Below the pieces are notes generated by a model that did not search any database, was not told where the DNA came from, and saw only the letters and a program-made list of their open reading frames with translations. DNA of 64,000 bases, from assembly GCF_047501175.1 (NCBI RefSeq), contig NZ_JBEQWH010000002.1, forward strand, positions 1-64,000. Direction: 5' to 3'. This document shows positions 45,197-53,476 of the stretch, one piece after another. This DNA comes from Methanoprimaticola sp047501175. Lineage in GTDB: Archaea; Thermoplasmatota; Thermoplasmata; Methanomassiliicoccales; Methanomethylophilaceae. Position 1 is the first letter of the stretch; each line of letters starts with the position of its first letter. The position numbers and the translations under genes are program-made.

Positions 45197-45345
45197 TCAC
45201 GAGTCGTTGCCGGCAGTGTATTCGCTCCCGTTCCTGTGGTTGCTTCCCCAGTTGTAGAGGCCGTCCAACTCCAGGATCAGATCCTTCCCGAGTGCCGTGA
45301 GCTCGTACGTGACCGATAGGGGAACGGTCCCATCGGTCGGAGAAA
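45197..45345 (-). pseudogene. HxlR regulator, C-terminal remnant
   Basis: The minus frame encodes FSPTDGTVPLSVTYELTALG then KDLILELDGLYNWGSNH, which is the wing and last helix of an HxlR-type winged-helix regulator (V-x-Y-x-L-T-x-x-G-x-x-L...W-G). The N-terminal half with the recognition helix is missing; upstream lies the terminator of the DUF1294 gene. A broken copy beside an intact HxlR gene at 46729. Confidence 0.75.
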
Positions 45346-45353
45346 AGGAGAAA

Positions 45354-45367
45354 GGCCCTTACGGGCC
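45354..45367 (-). terminator. hairpin terminator of the flavoprotein operon
   Basis: GGCCC-TTAC-GGGCC followed on the minus strand by TTTCTCCTTTT, 9 nt after the DUF1294 stop. Confidence 0.65.
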
Positions 45368-45375
45368 ATGTTTGG

Positions 45376-45660
45376 TCAGAACGATATCGTTCCGTTGTAG
45401 ATCAGATATCCGATGACGAGTATGTGGACCACCAGGAACAGGTAGACAAGCTTGAACTTGAGCTTCCTGGTCTTGTGGTGGGCCAGCTCCATGCCGAGGA
45501 CGCCGCCGAAGGGTCCGAAGAGCGCTCCGATTATGAGCGTGGACTCCTTGGTGCGCCATTTGTCGGCCTTCGCCTTGTGCTTGTCCCAGATGTACATCGC
45601 GAACACCGCGACGTTCACGAGGACGTACACGGCGACGATCGGAAGCAGAGGCAAGCTCAT
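45376..45660 (-). CDS. DUF1294 membrane protein
   Basis: 94 aa. Three hydrophobic segments. Contains the family core FAMYIWDKHKA, then IGALFGPFGGVLGMELAHHKTRK (cited by its G-x-x-G-x-x-G and H-K-T positions). DUF1294 proteins are small membrane proteins of unknown function. The start overlaps the flavodoxin stop by 4 nt; last gene of a three-gene operon. Confidence 0.88.
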   Translation of the reverse strand: MSLPLLPIVAVYVLVNVAVFAMYIWDKHKAKADKWRTKESTLIIGALFGPFGGVLGMELAHHKTRKLKFKLVYLFLVVHILVIGYLIYNGTISF

Positions 45661-46067
45661 CCGGATCGGAGCCTCGCAATGAACTCGTCGACTGCGGCTG
45701 GGAATCCGGCCTCGTTCATCTCATCGCTCTTGGTGTTGAAGTACACCGCGTCGGGGATGCCGAGCTGCTCCGCGATCTTGTCGCGCTGGGCGTCTCCCTT
45801 CTCGTCGTTGTACATGCACTCGATGAAGAGGTAGGTCTTCTTACCGGCGAGGGCGTCCCTGTTGGCCTCGAGGAACTGGACGAGGGGCTTGTAGGGCTTC
45901 CCCGCGTGAACGCCGGTCCCGAAGAGGACCGTGTCGTAGTCGGTCATGTTGATCTTGGTGATCTGCTTGAGGTTGAAGATGTCGGCCTTCAACTCCCTGG
46001 CCATGTACTCGGCCACCTCTTTCGTGTGCTTCGTCATTCCGCTTGCGTAGATGATTGCGATTCCCAT
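45657..46067 (-). CDS. flavodoxin-like protein
   Basis: 136 aa. The N-terminus IAIIYASGMTKHTKEVAEYM has the phosphate-binding T/S-x-T-x-x-x-A loop of flavodoxins; FGTGVHAGKPYKP is the flavin-contact loop near residue 50. Protoporphyrinogen oxidase (HemG)-type flavodoxin domains look similar. Probably an FMN electron carrier. Sits between the iron-sulfur flavoprotein and DUF1294 genes. Confidence 0.85.
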   Translation of the reverse strand: MGIAIIYASGMTKHTKEVAEYMARELKADIFNLKQITKINMTDYDTVLFGTGVHAGKPYKPLVQFLEANRDALAGKKTYLFIECMYNDEKGDAQRDKIAEQLGIPDAVYFNTKSDEMNEAGFPAAVDEFIARLRSG

Positions 46068-46085
46068 CCTGTCTCACTCCATTGT

Positions 46086-46643
46086 TCAGAGCTTTCCAGC
46101 CAGTGCCGCGGCCTCCGCGAGGACCTCGGCATTGTCCTTGGCGGGTCCGGAAGGGCCCTCCTTGTAGTTGATGGAACCGACAATCTCGCACTTAAGGAAT
46201 CCGCTCATGACGCCGCCGATGCCCTTCTCGATGTTGTCCGCACCGGCCCCGGACCCGGAGGTGACGACCACTGCGACCTTCTTCCCCTCGGGGATGTTGG
46301 CGACGAAGTTCCCGTCCTTCATCCCGACGTATCCGTAGAAGCGGTCCTCGAGGGTCCTGTACTGGGCGCATGCGAGGCCGAAGTAGTCGGGGGTGGAGAG
46401 GATGACCGACTCGGATTCGGCGATGGACTCGAGCACGGGGGTGAGATCGTCCTTCCTGACGCACTTCCCGGCCTTCTTGCATCCCATGCAGGCCTGGCAT
46501 CCCTTGACGTTCTCGAGCTGGTTCAGGTAGAATACGTTGACCTTCTTTCCGGCGGCCTCGAGGGTCTCCACCATCTTTCCGACGATGGTTGCCCCGTTTC
46601 CGTTCTTCCTGGGCGAAGCGATGATTGCTGTTACTTCAGACAT
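46086..46643 (-). CDS. iron-sulfur flavoprotein (NADPH-dependent FMN reductase fold)
   Basis: 185 aa. The N-terminal SPRKNGNGATIVGKM loop binds FMN phosphate; CQACMGCKKAGKC (about 49-61) is the compact Cys motif of iron-sulfur flavoproteins (CxxCxxCx5C type), binding a 4Fe-4S cluster. ILSTPDYFGLACAQ is the second flavin loop. Such proteins in methanogens transfer electrons in oxidative-stress defence. Divergent from the HxlR regulator, which is the usual arrangement for control of such genes. Confidence 0.9.
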   Translation of the reverse strand: MSEVTAIIASPRKNGNGATIVGKMVETLEAAGKKVNVFYLNQLENVKGCQACMGCKKAGKCVRKDDLTPVLESIAESESVILSTPDYFGLACAQYRTLEDRFYGYVGMKDGNFVANIPEGKKVAVVVTSGSGAGADNIEKGIGGVMSGFLKCEIVGSINYKEGPSGPAKDNAEVLAEAAALAGKL

Positions 46644-46728
46644 GTTTTACCTCAGAGGACTCTATATGTTTTTCATTATAAATATTCGCCTACATAATGT
46701 TATTAAGAACCGAAGCGATACCATCATC

Positions 46729-47090
46729 ATGGACTCCGGAACATGCATATCGAGTATGCCGAACGCCAGGTACAACTGCTGTCTGGACGCGGCCATGTCC
46801 GTCATAGAGGGCAGATGGAAGTGTACGATCATCTGCATGCTGACGAAATACGGTCCGATGAGGTTCTCCGAGCTCGAGAGGAAGATCGGGGATGTCTCCT
46901 CCAGGATCCTCTCCAAACAGCTCAAGGAGCTGGAGGCCGACGGCATGGTAATACGCACCGTGTACCCGGACAGGAAGCTGAAGGTCTCTTACTCCCTGTC
47001 CGAGAGGGGCGAGTCCATACTGCCGATACTGGCGGACCTTGCGGAATGGGGCGCCAGGAACAATATGGTCCAGGTCATAGTCCCGACCGC
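46729..47090 (+). CDS. HxlR-type winged-helix regulator (no own stop codon)
   Basis: Residues 1-113 are a full HxlR domain: YNCCLDAAMSVIEGRWKCTI (N-terminal redox Cys pair), MRFSELERKIGDVSSRILSKQ (recognition helix), KVSYSLSERGESILPILADL then AEWGARNN. Normal HxlR proteins end about here. In this sequence no stop follows: the frame runs on through the antisense of yjbQ and into the HprK-like gene to 48495. The end given is where homology and the convergent yjbQ stop meet. It is divergent from the iron-sulfur flavoprotein operon with shared AT-rich promoters, so it probably regulates it. Confidence 0.75.
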
Positions 47091-47492
47091 TCAGCACTCC
47101 CAGACCTTGACGGCGACGGAACGGGTCCGAGGACCGTCGAACTCGCAGAGGAAGACCCCCTGCCACGTTCCGAGGACCAGGCGGCCGTCCGATACGATGA
47201 TGTTCACCGATGGCCCAACGCATGACGTCCTCAGGTGCGCATGGGAGTTCCCCTCGGCGTGCCTGTACTCGTCGCGATCGGGGAACGCCCTGTCAAGGCC
47301 GTACAGCAGGTCGGTCTTGACGTCCGGGTCCGCGTTCTCGTTTATCGTTATGCCGGCGGTGGTGTGCATGGAGAACACCGTGCACATCCCGTCGGTCACA
47401 CCGCTTCCCGAGACTATGTCCCGGACGCGGTCCGTGATGTCCACCATCTGCTCCCTTCCTGTCCTCACGGATATGACTGAGTGCCCTGACAT
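47091..47492 (-). CDS. YjbQ/UPF0047 family protein
   Basis: 133 aa. The core VDITDRVRDIVSGSG, CTVFSMHTTAGITINENADP and later SHAHLRTS-GPS and GRLVLGTWQGVFLCEFDGPR match YjbQ proteins (secondary thiamine-phosphate synthase activity reported). ATG 47492 starts MSGHSVISV, the usual opening. Convergent with the HxlR gene; its 3' end meets the end of the HxlR domain. Confidence 0.92.
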   Translation of the reverse strand: MSGHSVISVRTGREQMVDITDRVRDIVSGSGVTDGMCTVFSMHTTAGITINENADPDVKTDLLYGLDRAFPDRDEYRHAEGNSHAHLRTSCVGPSVNIIVSDGRLVLGTWQGVFLCEFDGPRTRSVAVKVWEC

Positions 47493-47544
47493 GTGTGATG
47501 GATGTGGCGCGGGTATATCAATGAAATCAGCGATAGTAACGGCA

Positions 47545-48495
47545 ATGGCATACAGGCTTGTCTGCATAGGCGACGACCGTTCCCGCGAGCTCAGGACGAG
47601 ATGTTCCAAGTTGAACCTCTACACCATGAAGGCGGACATAAACGGCGTCTGCGTCCAGCTCTACACGGAGAAAAAGGACTACATCGACATGTGGTCCGAC
47701 AACTTCTATCACATGTCCGACAACGTCCGTTCGCATGCCAGGATATACTGCATGGACGATCCGGACACGGACCTCCATGCCGAGTACGATGTCGCCACCA
47801 GGACGATGTTCCTGTTCAACTTCGACTACTATGGATGGGTGAAGAGCATCGCCCTCGGGATCGCAGGGAACATCCTGGAGGACGCCCATTCCATCTACTC
47901 CGTCCACGGGGCCGCACTGGACCTGGACGGGAAGGGCGTGACGCTCATAGCGCCGTCCAAGACCGGCAAGACGACCCAGTCGTGGGGCCTTCTCAGAGGG
48001 GAGAACACCCACCTGATCACCGACGACTGGTACTTCGTGTCCTTCGGGTCGGGCAGGCCCACCGTGGAGGGGTCCGAGAAGAACTGCTACATCGATGCGG
48101 ACATCGGGGACGTGTGGGAGGAGTACAGGCCGCTGGTCAAGGAGGTCCGCTTCGACAACAAGGGCCGTGGGATCGGGAACGTCAGATGGGTCGCGGGCGA
48201 GGGGTCCGTCATCCGCAGCACGTCCATGCGCTACGTCTTCCTGCTCAAGAGGGACTACGACTGCGAGGCCGGGGTCACCCCCATGGACGCGGAGGATGCC
48301 CTCGAGTACCTGAGATGCCACGACTACTGCAACCCCCACCAGCTGGTCCGTGACGACGCCAAGATGGCGTTGCGCGAGGAGTTCTTCAGGAGATACCTGT
48401 CGGAATGCGAGACGTTCATGGTCAACACCACCGGGACCGCCGAGGAGACGCAGGCGTCCATCAGAGAGGTGCTGAGGGACAGGTGTGGGATATGA
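47545..48495 (+). CDS. HprK-like P-loop kinase family protein
   Basis: 316 aa. Walker A LIAPSKTGKTT (about residue 133-143) and a Walker-B-like LITDDWYFV resemble HPr kinase/PEPCK-type P-loops. The first 100 residues are a separate alpha/beta domain. True HprK partners (HPr) are absent in archaea, so the substrate is unknown. The start is ATG 47545; TATA-like GGTATATCA at 47511-47519 makes the message nearly leaderless. The frame is open back to 46537, but the upstream part is antisense to yjbQ. Overlaps the next gene as ATGA. Confidence 0.75.
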   Translation: MAYRLVCIGDDRSRELRTRCSKLNLYTMKADINGVCVQLYTEKKDYIDMWSDNFYHMSDNVRSHARIYCMDDPDTDLHAEYDVATRTMFLFNFDYYGWVKSIALGIAGNILEDAHSIYSVHGAALDLDGKGVTLIAPSKTGKTTQSWGLLRGENTHLITDDWYFVSFGSGRPTVEGSEKNCYIDADIGDVWEEYRPLVKEVRFDNKGRGIGNVRWVAGEGSVIRSTSMRYVFLLKRDYDCEAGVTPMDAEDALEYLRCHDYCNPHQLVRDDAKMALREEFFRRYLSECETFMVNTTGTAEETQASIREVLRDRCGI

Positions 48496-49442
48496 GGGCC
48501 CCGAAGGTACCCGTCCCGACGGAGCGTCTCAAGGGTGCCTCCAAGAAGATATCGGATGCGATAGGCACGTCGGCCACATCGGCCAAGAACGTGCTCGACG
48601 CGGAATTCAAGAAGACCAGGGCGAGCAGGGTGGAGATGCGCCACGAGTTCTCCGTCATGTGGATCTCCTTCTTCGTCATCATCGTCTCCAGCGCGGCGTT
48701 CTTCCTGATCGGATGGCTGTTCGGCGAGGGGGAGTGGACGTTCAGGGACTTCTTCTACAACATGGGATGCAACATCCTGGCGATGTTCGTCGTGGTCCTG
48801 TGCCTGGACACGCTGGTCAACCGCAACAGGGACTCGCGCATACAGAGGGATGAGGCCAGGAAGATCCTGAGGTACAACCGCCTCATCAGCCCGGAGATCG
48901 ACATGTACCTGGTGAGGAAGAACATGGTGATCACCCCCGCCGGCAGGCAGGTCCGCAAGTTCCAGGTGGACTCCTCATTCACCGTCCAGGACATGAGGGA
49001 CATGTACGGCCCCTCCGAGCTCGTGTCCGACGTGGGCATATCCAAGATCAGGAGGTACGCGCATTATCAGAGCGTCCTCAGGGACCTCTTCGAGAAGCTG
49101 ATCGAGAACGTCGACTTCACGTTCTACCCCGAGGTCGCGGACGCGGCCATGAAGTACCTGAATGCGACCTCCTACGGGGAGGCCGCCCTCAACGCCGTCG
49201 TCAGCTACGAGGACTCCCGCGCAGGGACGCGCTCCATGAAGGCCATGGTCATATCCATGATCCGCGAGGAGCCCGAGGACGGCAGCTTCATGAACGCCAA
49301 CGCCACCATGAAGAACATCTACCTCCTGCATCAGATGATAAACGACCAGGAGAAGGCCGTCTCGGAGTACATCCGTATGATAAAGACCCTTCAGGAGATG
49401 GACCCCAGCGGGACCGTCAGGAAGGAAGTCGAGTACGAGTGA
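48492..49442 (+). CDS. two-helix membrane protein coupled to HprK-like gene
   Basis: 316 aa. A basic N-terminal 55 residues precede two membrane helices (about 56-80 and 92-110), followed by a cytoplasmic helical domain (RNRDSRIQRDEARKILRYN and onward) of about 200 residues. No known motif. Translational coupling to the HprK-like gene suggests a joint role. 3' end overlaps sfsA (convergent) by 52 nt. Confidence 0.7.
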   Translation: MRAPKVPVPTERLKGASKKISDAIGTSATSAKNVLDAEFKKTRASRVEMRHEFSVMWISFFVIIVSSAAFFLIGWLFGEGEWTFRDFFYNMGCNILAMFVVVLCLDTLVNRNRDSRIQRDEARKILRYNRLISPEIDMYLVRKNMVITPAGRQVRKFQVDSSFTVQDMRDMYGPSELVSDVGISKIRRYAHYQSVLRDLFEKLIENVDFTFYPEVADAAMKYLNATSYGEAALNAVVSYEDSRAGTRSMKAMVISMIREEPEDGSFMNANATMKNIYLLHQMINDQEKAVSEYIRMIKTLQEMDPSGTVRKEVEYE

Positions 49443-50128
49443 CCTCGGTCCATCCTGTACGGGATCGTCCCGATTATCTCCATCCCGTTCTCCGATACGC
49501 TGCATTCCAGGCAGACTATCCTCACGCCGCCCCTCTCCGCCTCCTTCAGGGCATCCGAGAACACCGGGTCGGTCTCGCGGTTGGGCGTGAAGTACCTCAT
49601 CCCGCACATCTGCACGACGAACACCACGTACGCATCGAACCCTTCCCTCACGCAATCGACGAGGCCGCGGACATGCTTGGTCCCGCGTTCCGTGGGTGCA
49701 TCGGGGAACATGCACACGCCGTCGTTCTCAAGCGTGACCCCCTTCACCTCGGCGAAGATCCTGCGACCGTCCGATTCCACATAGAAGTCGAACCTCGAAT
49801 CGCCATGGGTCCTCTCCTGATGTACCTCGGGACTCTTCCCGAAGATGCCGCTCTTCCTTGCATACGATGCGAACGCCCTGTTCGGGGCCTGGGAGTCTAT
49901 GTTCACCAGGAGGTCCCCCTTGTAGACCGCGACGAGGTCGTACCTGTACTTCCTGTCCGGGTTGCCGGAGTCCGACAGGATCACCGTCGCGCCGGGGACC
50001 AGGATCTCCCTGCATCTGCCGGTGTTCTTCACGTGGACGAGGATCTCGTCGCCATCGAGGACCACCGCCGCCACGAAGCGGTTGGGCCTCCTGACGAATT
50101 CGGCCCGTACGGTGCGTTCGTACTCCAT
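49391..50128 (-). CDS. sfsA: SfsA family DNA-binding/nuclease-like protein
   Basis: 245 aa. HVKNTGRCREIL (the H-x-x-N-x-G-x-C/R motif), NRAFASYARKSGIFG, SRFDFYVE and EVKGVTLENDGVCMFPDAPTERG (described by E-V-K-x-V-T-L, F-P-D-A-x-T-x-R-G) are the SfsA hallmarks, with a PD-(D/E)xK-like core. Originally named sugar-fermentation stimulation protein; real role uncertain. Normal length. Confidence 0.93.
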   Translation of the reverse strand: MEYERTVRAEFVRRPNRFVAAVVLDGDEILVHVKNTGRCREILVPGATVILSDSGNPDRKYRYDLVAVYKGDLLVNIDSQAPNRAFASYARKSGIFGKSPEVHQERTHGDSRFDFYVESDGRRIFAEVKGVTLENDGVCMFPDAPTERGTKHVRGLVDCVREGFDAYVVFVVQMCGMRYFTPNRETDPVFSDALKEAERGGVRIVCLECSVSENGMEIIGTIPYRMDRGHSYSTSFLTVPLGSIS

Positions 50129-50182
50129 GGTCCCCCGATGCACGGACCGTAAGTGTTTTTTGCGGTAGCCGTATGGCGGCCC

Positions 50183-50839
50183 ATGGACGGATTCATGACC
50201 TACGAGAGGATCAAGACTTCCAAGGGGGACTCGTTCCGCATCGTGGGGGAGGAGAACGCCTTCGATGGGATCCTCGTTCTGGACACGGAGACAACCGGCC
50301 TGGAGGGAGCCCCCAAGGATGTCGTGGTCGACGTCGGCATCTGCCGCGTGGACCTGCAGAGGGGTACGGTCGAGGATGTGTACTCGTCCGTCCTGGGATA
50401 CGACACCTCGGAGTGGGACGACTATCTGAAGAACGCCTGGATCTTCGAGAACACGGACATGTCGCTGGAGATGGTGGAGTCCGCTCCCCCCGCGCTGTCC
50501 GTCATCGCGGACGTTCGCAGGATCCTCAGGAGACAGCCCGTCACGTCGTACAACACCGGTTACGACTTCGGCAAGTTCCTGTACGAGGAGCCCTGGTCGA
50601 TGCGCGGGTGGTTCATCGAGTGCTACGACATAATGAAGGCCGCGACGGATGTCTGCAAGATCCCCAGCGAATACTACTCCGGATACAAGTATCCGAAGCT
50701 GGACCATGCATACTCCAAGATAGTCGAGGGTGACCCTGCCGGAATCCACGGGACGCAGGACCATCGTGCCCTGTCGGACGCGAGGATGGCTTCCCATCTG
50801 ATGATCGCCCTCAACAGGATCGGCAAGTACCGTCCCTGA
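50183..50839 (+). CDS. DnaQ-like 3'-5' exonuclease (DEDD)
   Basis: 218 aa. ExoI motif LVLDTETTGL (D-x-E), ExoII SYNTGYDFGKF (D in YDF), ExoIII HRALSDARMA (H-x(4)-D). All DEDDh residues are present. Stand-alone proofreading or RNA-trimming type. ATG 50183 is used; 50198 is a second candidate. A degenerate paralogue lies at 59232. Ends immediately before the convergent P-type ATPase. Confidence 0.85.
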   Translation: MDGFMTYERIKTSKGDSFRIVGEENAFDGILVLDTETTGLEGAPKDVVVDVGICRVDLQRGTVEDVYSSVLGYDTSEWDDYLKNAWIFENTDMSLEMVESAPPALSVIADVRRILRRQPVTSYNTGYDFGKFLYEEPWSMRGWFIECYDIMKAATDVCKIPSEYYSGYKYPKLDHAYSKIVEGDPAGIHGTQDHRALSDARMASHLMIALNRIGKYRP

Positions 50840-53428
50840 TCAACCCTTCTTGCGGAGGGACGGGATAGACGGGATGGAATCCGTCTCCTCGATCACATCC
50901 CCCTTGCTGTACTCCTCGCTCAGCTTCTGCATGTAGTACTCCTCGAACCTGTCGATGAGCCTCCTGAGGAGGTTGCGCCTGATCACCAGGACCTCCAGTG
51001 CGAGCAGCAGCAGCGTGAACCCTAGCAGCAACAGGTACGATCCCGCAGGGAACAGGGTGAATCCTACCAGATTCACGGCTATCTCGGGGAAGAATGCGTA
51101 CATCGATGTGATCAGGGCGAGTATGAGGGCCGTGATGACTATCGGCACCATGCTCTTGTTCGTCCTTCCGTCGTAGGACATGAACTTCCAGCGGGGGCAG
51201 ATTATGAAGATCTGCAGCAGTCCGGCGACCGAGGCGAACAGGACCATGGCTGAACGGGCCGCGATCTCGCTCACGCCGGAGTTGTGCCATGACAGATGGT
51301 CTATCAACGCCTGTTCGCTGGCGTACCCGAACCTCTCCGCCATGGCCGCATAGTCGATTACGAGCAGTCCCGCATCCGAAGCGTACCACGTGAGCCCGTA
51401 GACCGCGAGCGAGAACGCCGTGATCATAAGGGCCGACGGGATGCAGTATCTCAGGACGTCCGGGAGGATCAACTCCCTGTTCTCGTCCGGCTTGGCGAAT
51501 ATCGTCATGAAGAACGCCATGATGGACACGGAGATGAACGCGTAGAAGGTGTTCTGTATCGGGATCATTGGGATCTTGCCGAACAGAACGAAGAGGGTGA
51601 CGAACATCACGGCGAGGGTGAAGTTGCGGGTAAGGTACAGTTTCAGTATGTCTCTCATCCCGGACACCGTCCTCCTCCCCTCGACGAGGGCCTTGGGGAG
51701 CGCCGCGAAGTTGTCCTTCACCAGGATCATGTCCGCTACACCGCGGGCCGCACCGGACCCCGACTCCAGGGAGACCCCGACCTGTGCGGTCTTGAGGGAC
51801 TTGACGTCGTTGACGCCGTCCCCGATCATGGCGACGTAACGGCCCTCGGCCTTCAGCGTCTCTATGACCCTCTCCTTGTTCTCGGGCTTCATCCTGCCGA
51901 ATATGTTGCATCTGAGGGCCGTCTCCTTGAACTGCTCCTGGTCCATGGCCTCGAGCTCCGGCCCGGAGACTATCTCCCTCTTCCCGGGTATGCCGGCTAT
52001 GGAGAACAGCGAGTCCACCGTCACCGGGTCGTCGCCGGAGATGACCTTCAGGTCCATCCCGTTGTCGAGGAACACCTGGATGGTCTCGCGGCAGTCCGGA
52101 CGAACCTCGTCGCGGATGGATATCACCGCGAACGGTTCCATCGGACCGATCGTCGGATTGTCATCGGCATCGTGCAGGGGGCGGTCGTCCCCTCTGCACA
52201 TGACGACCGTCCTGAGGCCCTTGCGGGACTCGGAGTCTATGACATCGGGGATGTTGCCGGCCTGCTGCACGTGGGGTGCGAGGGATGTCCATGCCCCCAT
52301 GTATAGCGTGTACCTGTCCGAACCGTCAACGACGCGTACCGCGCTGTACTTCCTCTCGGACGAGAACTGGACCTCCTCCGTAAGCTGGACGCCGACCGCT
52401 CCGAACTGTGCCGTCAGCGCCTCTACGGTGCGGTTCTTGCTGCCCGTCGTCCCGGTGAATACGGAGATCAGATGCTTGGCATCCCCTTCCGGGATGAGAT
52501 ACTCGGCGGATTCGAACTGCAGCTTGTTGGTCGTGATCGTCCCGGTCTTGTCCATGCAGACCGTGTCCACGTGGCTGATTGACTCGACCGAGCTGGACCT
52601 CTGGAGCAAGACTCCGGAGTCGGCCATGCGCATGGCCGCGATCATGTATGTCAGGGTTATCAGGAGGAACAGCGCGATCGGGACCACGTCGAGACAGAGG
52701 ACGACCGTCTCGAGCAGGTCATTGAAGCTGGTATCGGTGAAGAACGACCTGATGATCGTGATGACGAAGAGTATCGCGGCGATGGCCATGAGCATCTTCG
52801 TGACCGTGCCGGTCTCCATCTGCAGAGGCGTCTTCTTGGACGTGAACTTCTTCGCGCTGGAGAGCATCTTCGATGCATAGGCATCCTCGCCGAACCCGGT
52901 GACCACGTAGTAGAGCTCCCCTATGACGCAGTTCGATCCGGAATATATGACGTCCCCGACCTTCTTGCGGACGGTGCTGGACTCCCCGGTGAGAAGGGAC
53001 TCGTCCATCTCCACGGAGCGACACTCTTTGATTATGCCGTCCACCATGGCCTGATCCCCGGCCCTGAGGATGACTACATCATCCTTGACGACCTCGCTCT
53101 GGTCCACCGTGACCTCCGTACCGTCCCTCAGGACGGTGACGCGCGGTCTCGTCAACAGGGAGATCTTGTCGAGCCTTCTCTTGGCGCGCATCTCCTGTAT
53201 CGTGGAGATGAGTATGTTGACAATGATGATCCCCGTGGCGGACACCGCACTGATGAGGTTGTTGCACAGGAGGAGCAGGATGCCCAGTACGAACAGTATG
53301 ATGTTGAACGGGGTGAACGCGTTCTTCACGAATATGTCCGTGTAGGTCCTGCTGGTCCTCACCTCGGAATCGTTGACCAGCCCTTCGGCCTTCCGTTTCG
53401 CGACTTCCTCCGAGGTGAGACCCATCAT
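50840..53428 (-). CDS. P-type cation-transporting ATPase
   Basis: 862 aa. Phosphorylation motif DKTGT (near residue 293), actuator TGES, hinge GDGVNDV, and 8-10 membrane helices. The M4 segment reads VVPIALFLLI where Ca2+/Na+ pumps have PEGL, so ion selectivity is not predictable. The short intracellular nucleotide-binding domain and long C-terminal membrane part recall the bacterial CtpE/HAD-IC group. No metal-binding N-terminal domain. Confidence 0.9.
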   Translation of the reverse strand: MMGLTSEEVAKRKAEGLVNDSEVRTSRTYTDIFVKNAFTPFNIILFVLGILLLLCNNLISAVSATGIIIVNILISTIQEMRAKRRLDKISLLTRPRVTVLRDGTEVTVDQSEVVKDDVVILRAGDQAMVDGIIKECRSVEMDESLLTGESSTVRKKVGDVIYSGSNCVIGELYYVVTGFGEDAYASKMLSSAKKFTSKKTPLQMETGTVTKMLMAIAAILFVITIIRSFFTDTSFNDLLETVVLCLDVVPIALFLLITLTYMIAAMRMADSGVLLQRSSSVESISHVDTVCMDKTGTITTNKLQFESAEYLIPEGDAKHLISVFTGTTGSKNRTVEALTAQFGAVGVQLTEEVQFSSERKYSAVRVVDGSDRYTLYMGAWTSLAPHVQQAGNIPDVIDSESRKGLRTVVMCRGDDRPLHDADDNPTIGPMEPFAVISIRDEVRPDCRETIQVFLDNGMDLKVISGDDPVTVDSLFSIAGIPGKREIVSGPELEAMDQEQFKETALRCNIFGRMKPENKERVIETLKAEGRYVAMIGDGVNDVKSLKTAQVGVSLESGSGAARGVADMILVKDNFAALPKALVEGRRTVSGMRDILKLYLTRNFTLAVMFVTLFVLFGKIPMIPIQNTFYAFISVSIMAFFMTIFAKPDENRELILPDVLRYCIPSALMITAFSLAVYGLTWYASDAGLLVIDYAAMAERFGYASEQALIDHLSWHNSGVSEIAARSAMVLFASVAGLLQIFIICPRWKFMSYDGRTNKSMVPIVITALILALITSMYAFFPEIAVNLVGFTLFPAGSYLLLLGFTLLLLALEVLVIRRNLLRRLIDRFEEYYMQKLSEEYSKGDVIEETDSIPSIPSLRKKG

Positions 53429-53476
53429 GATATCCTAGCTAATCTGGTATCGTATATTAGTGGTTCGGGCGAAACT

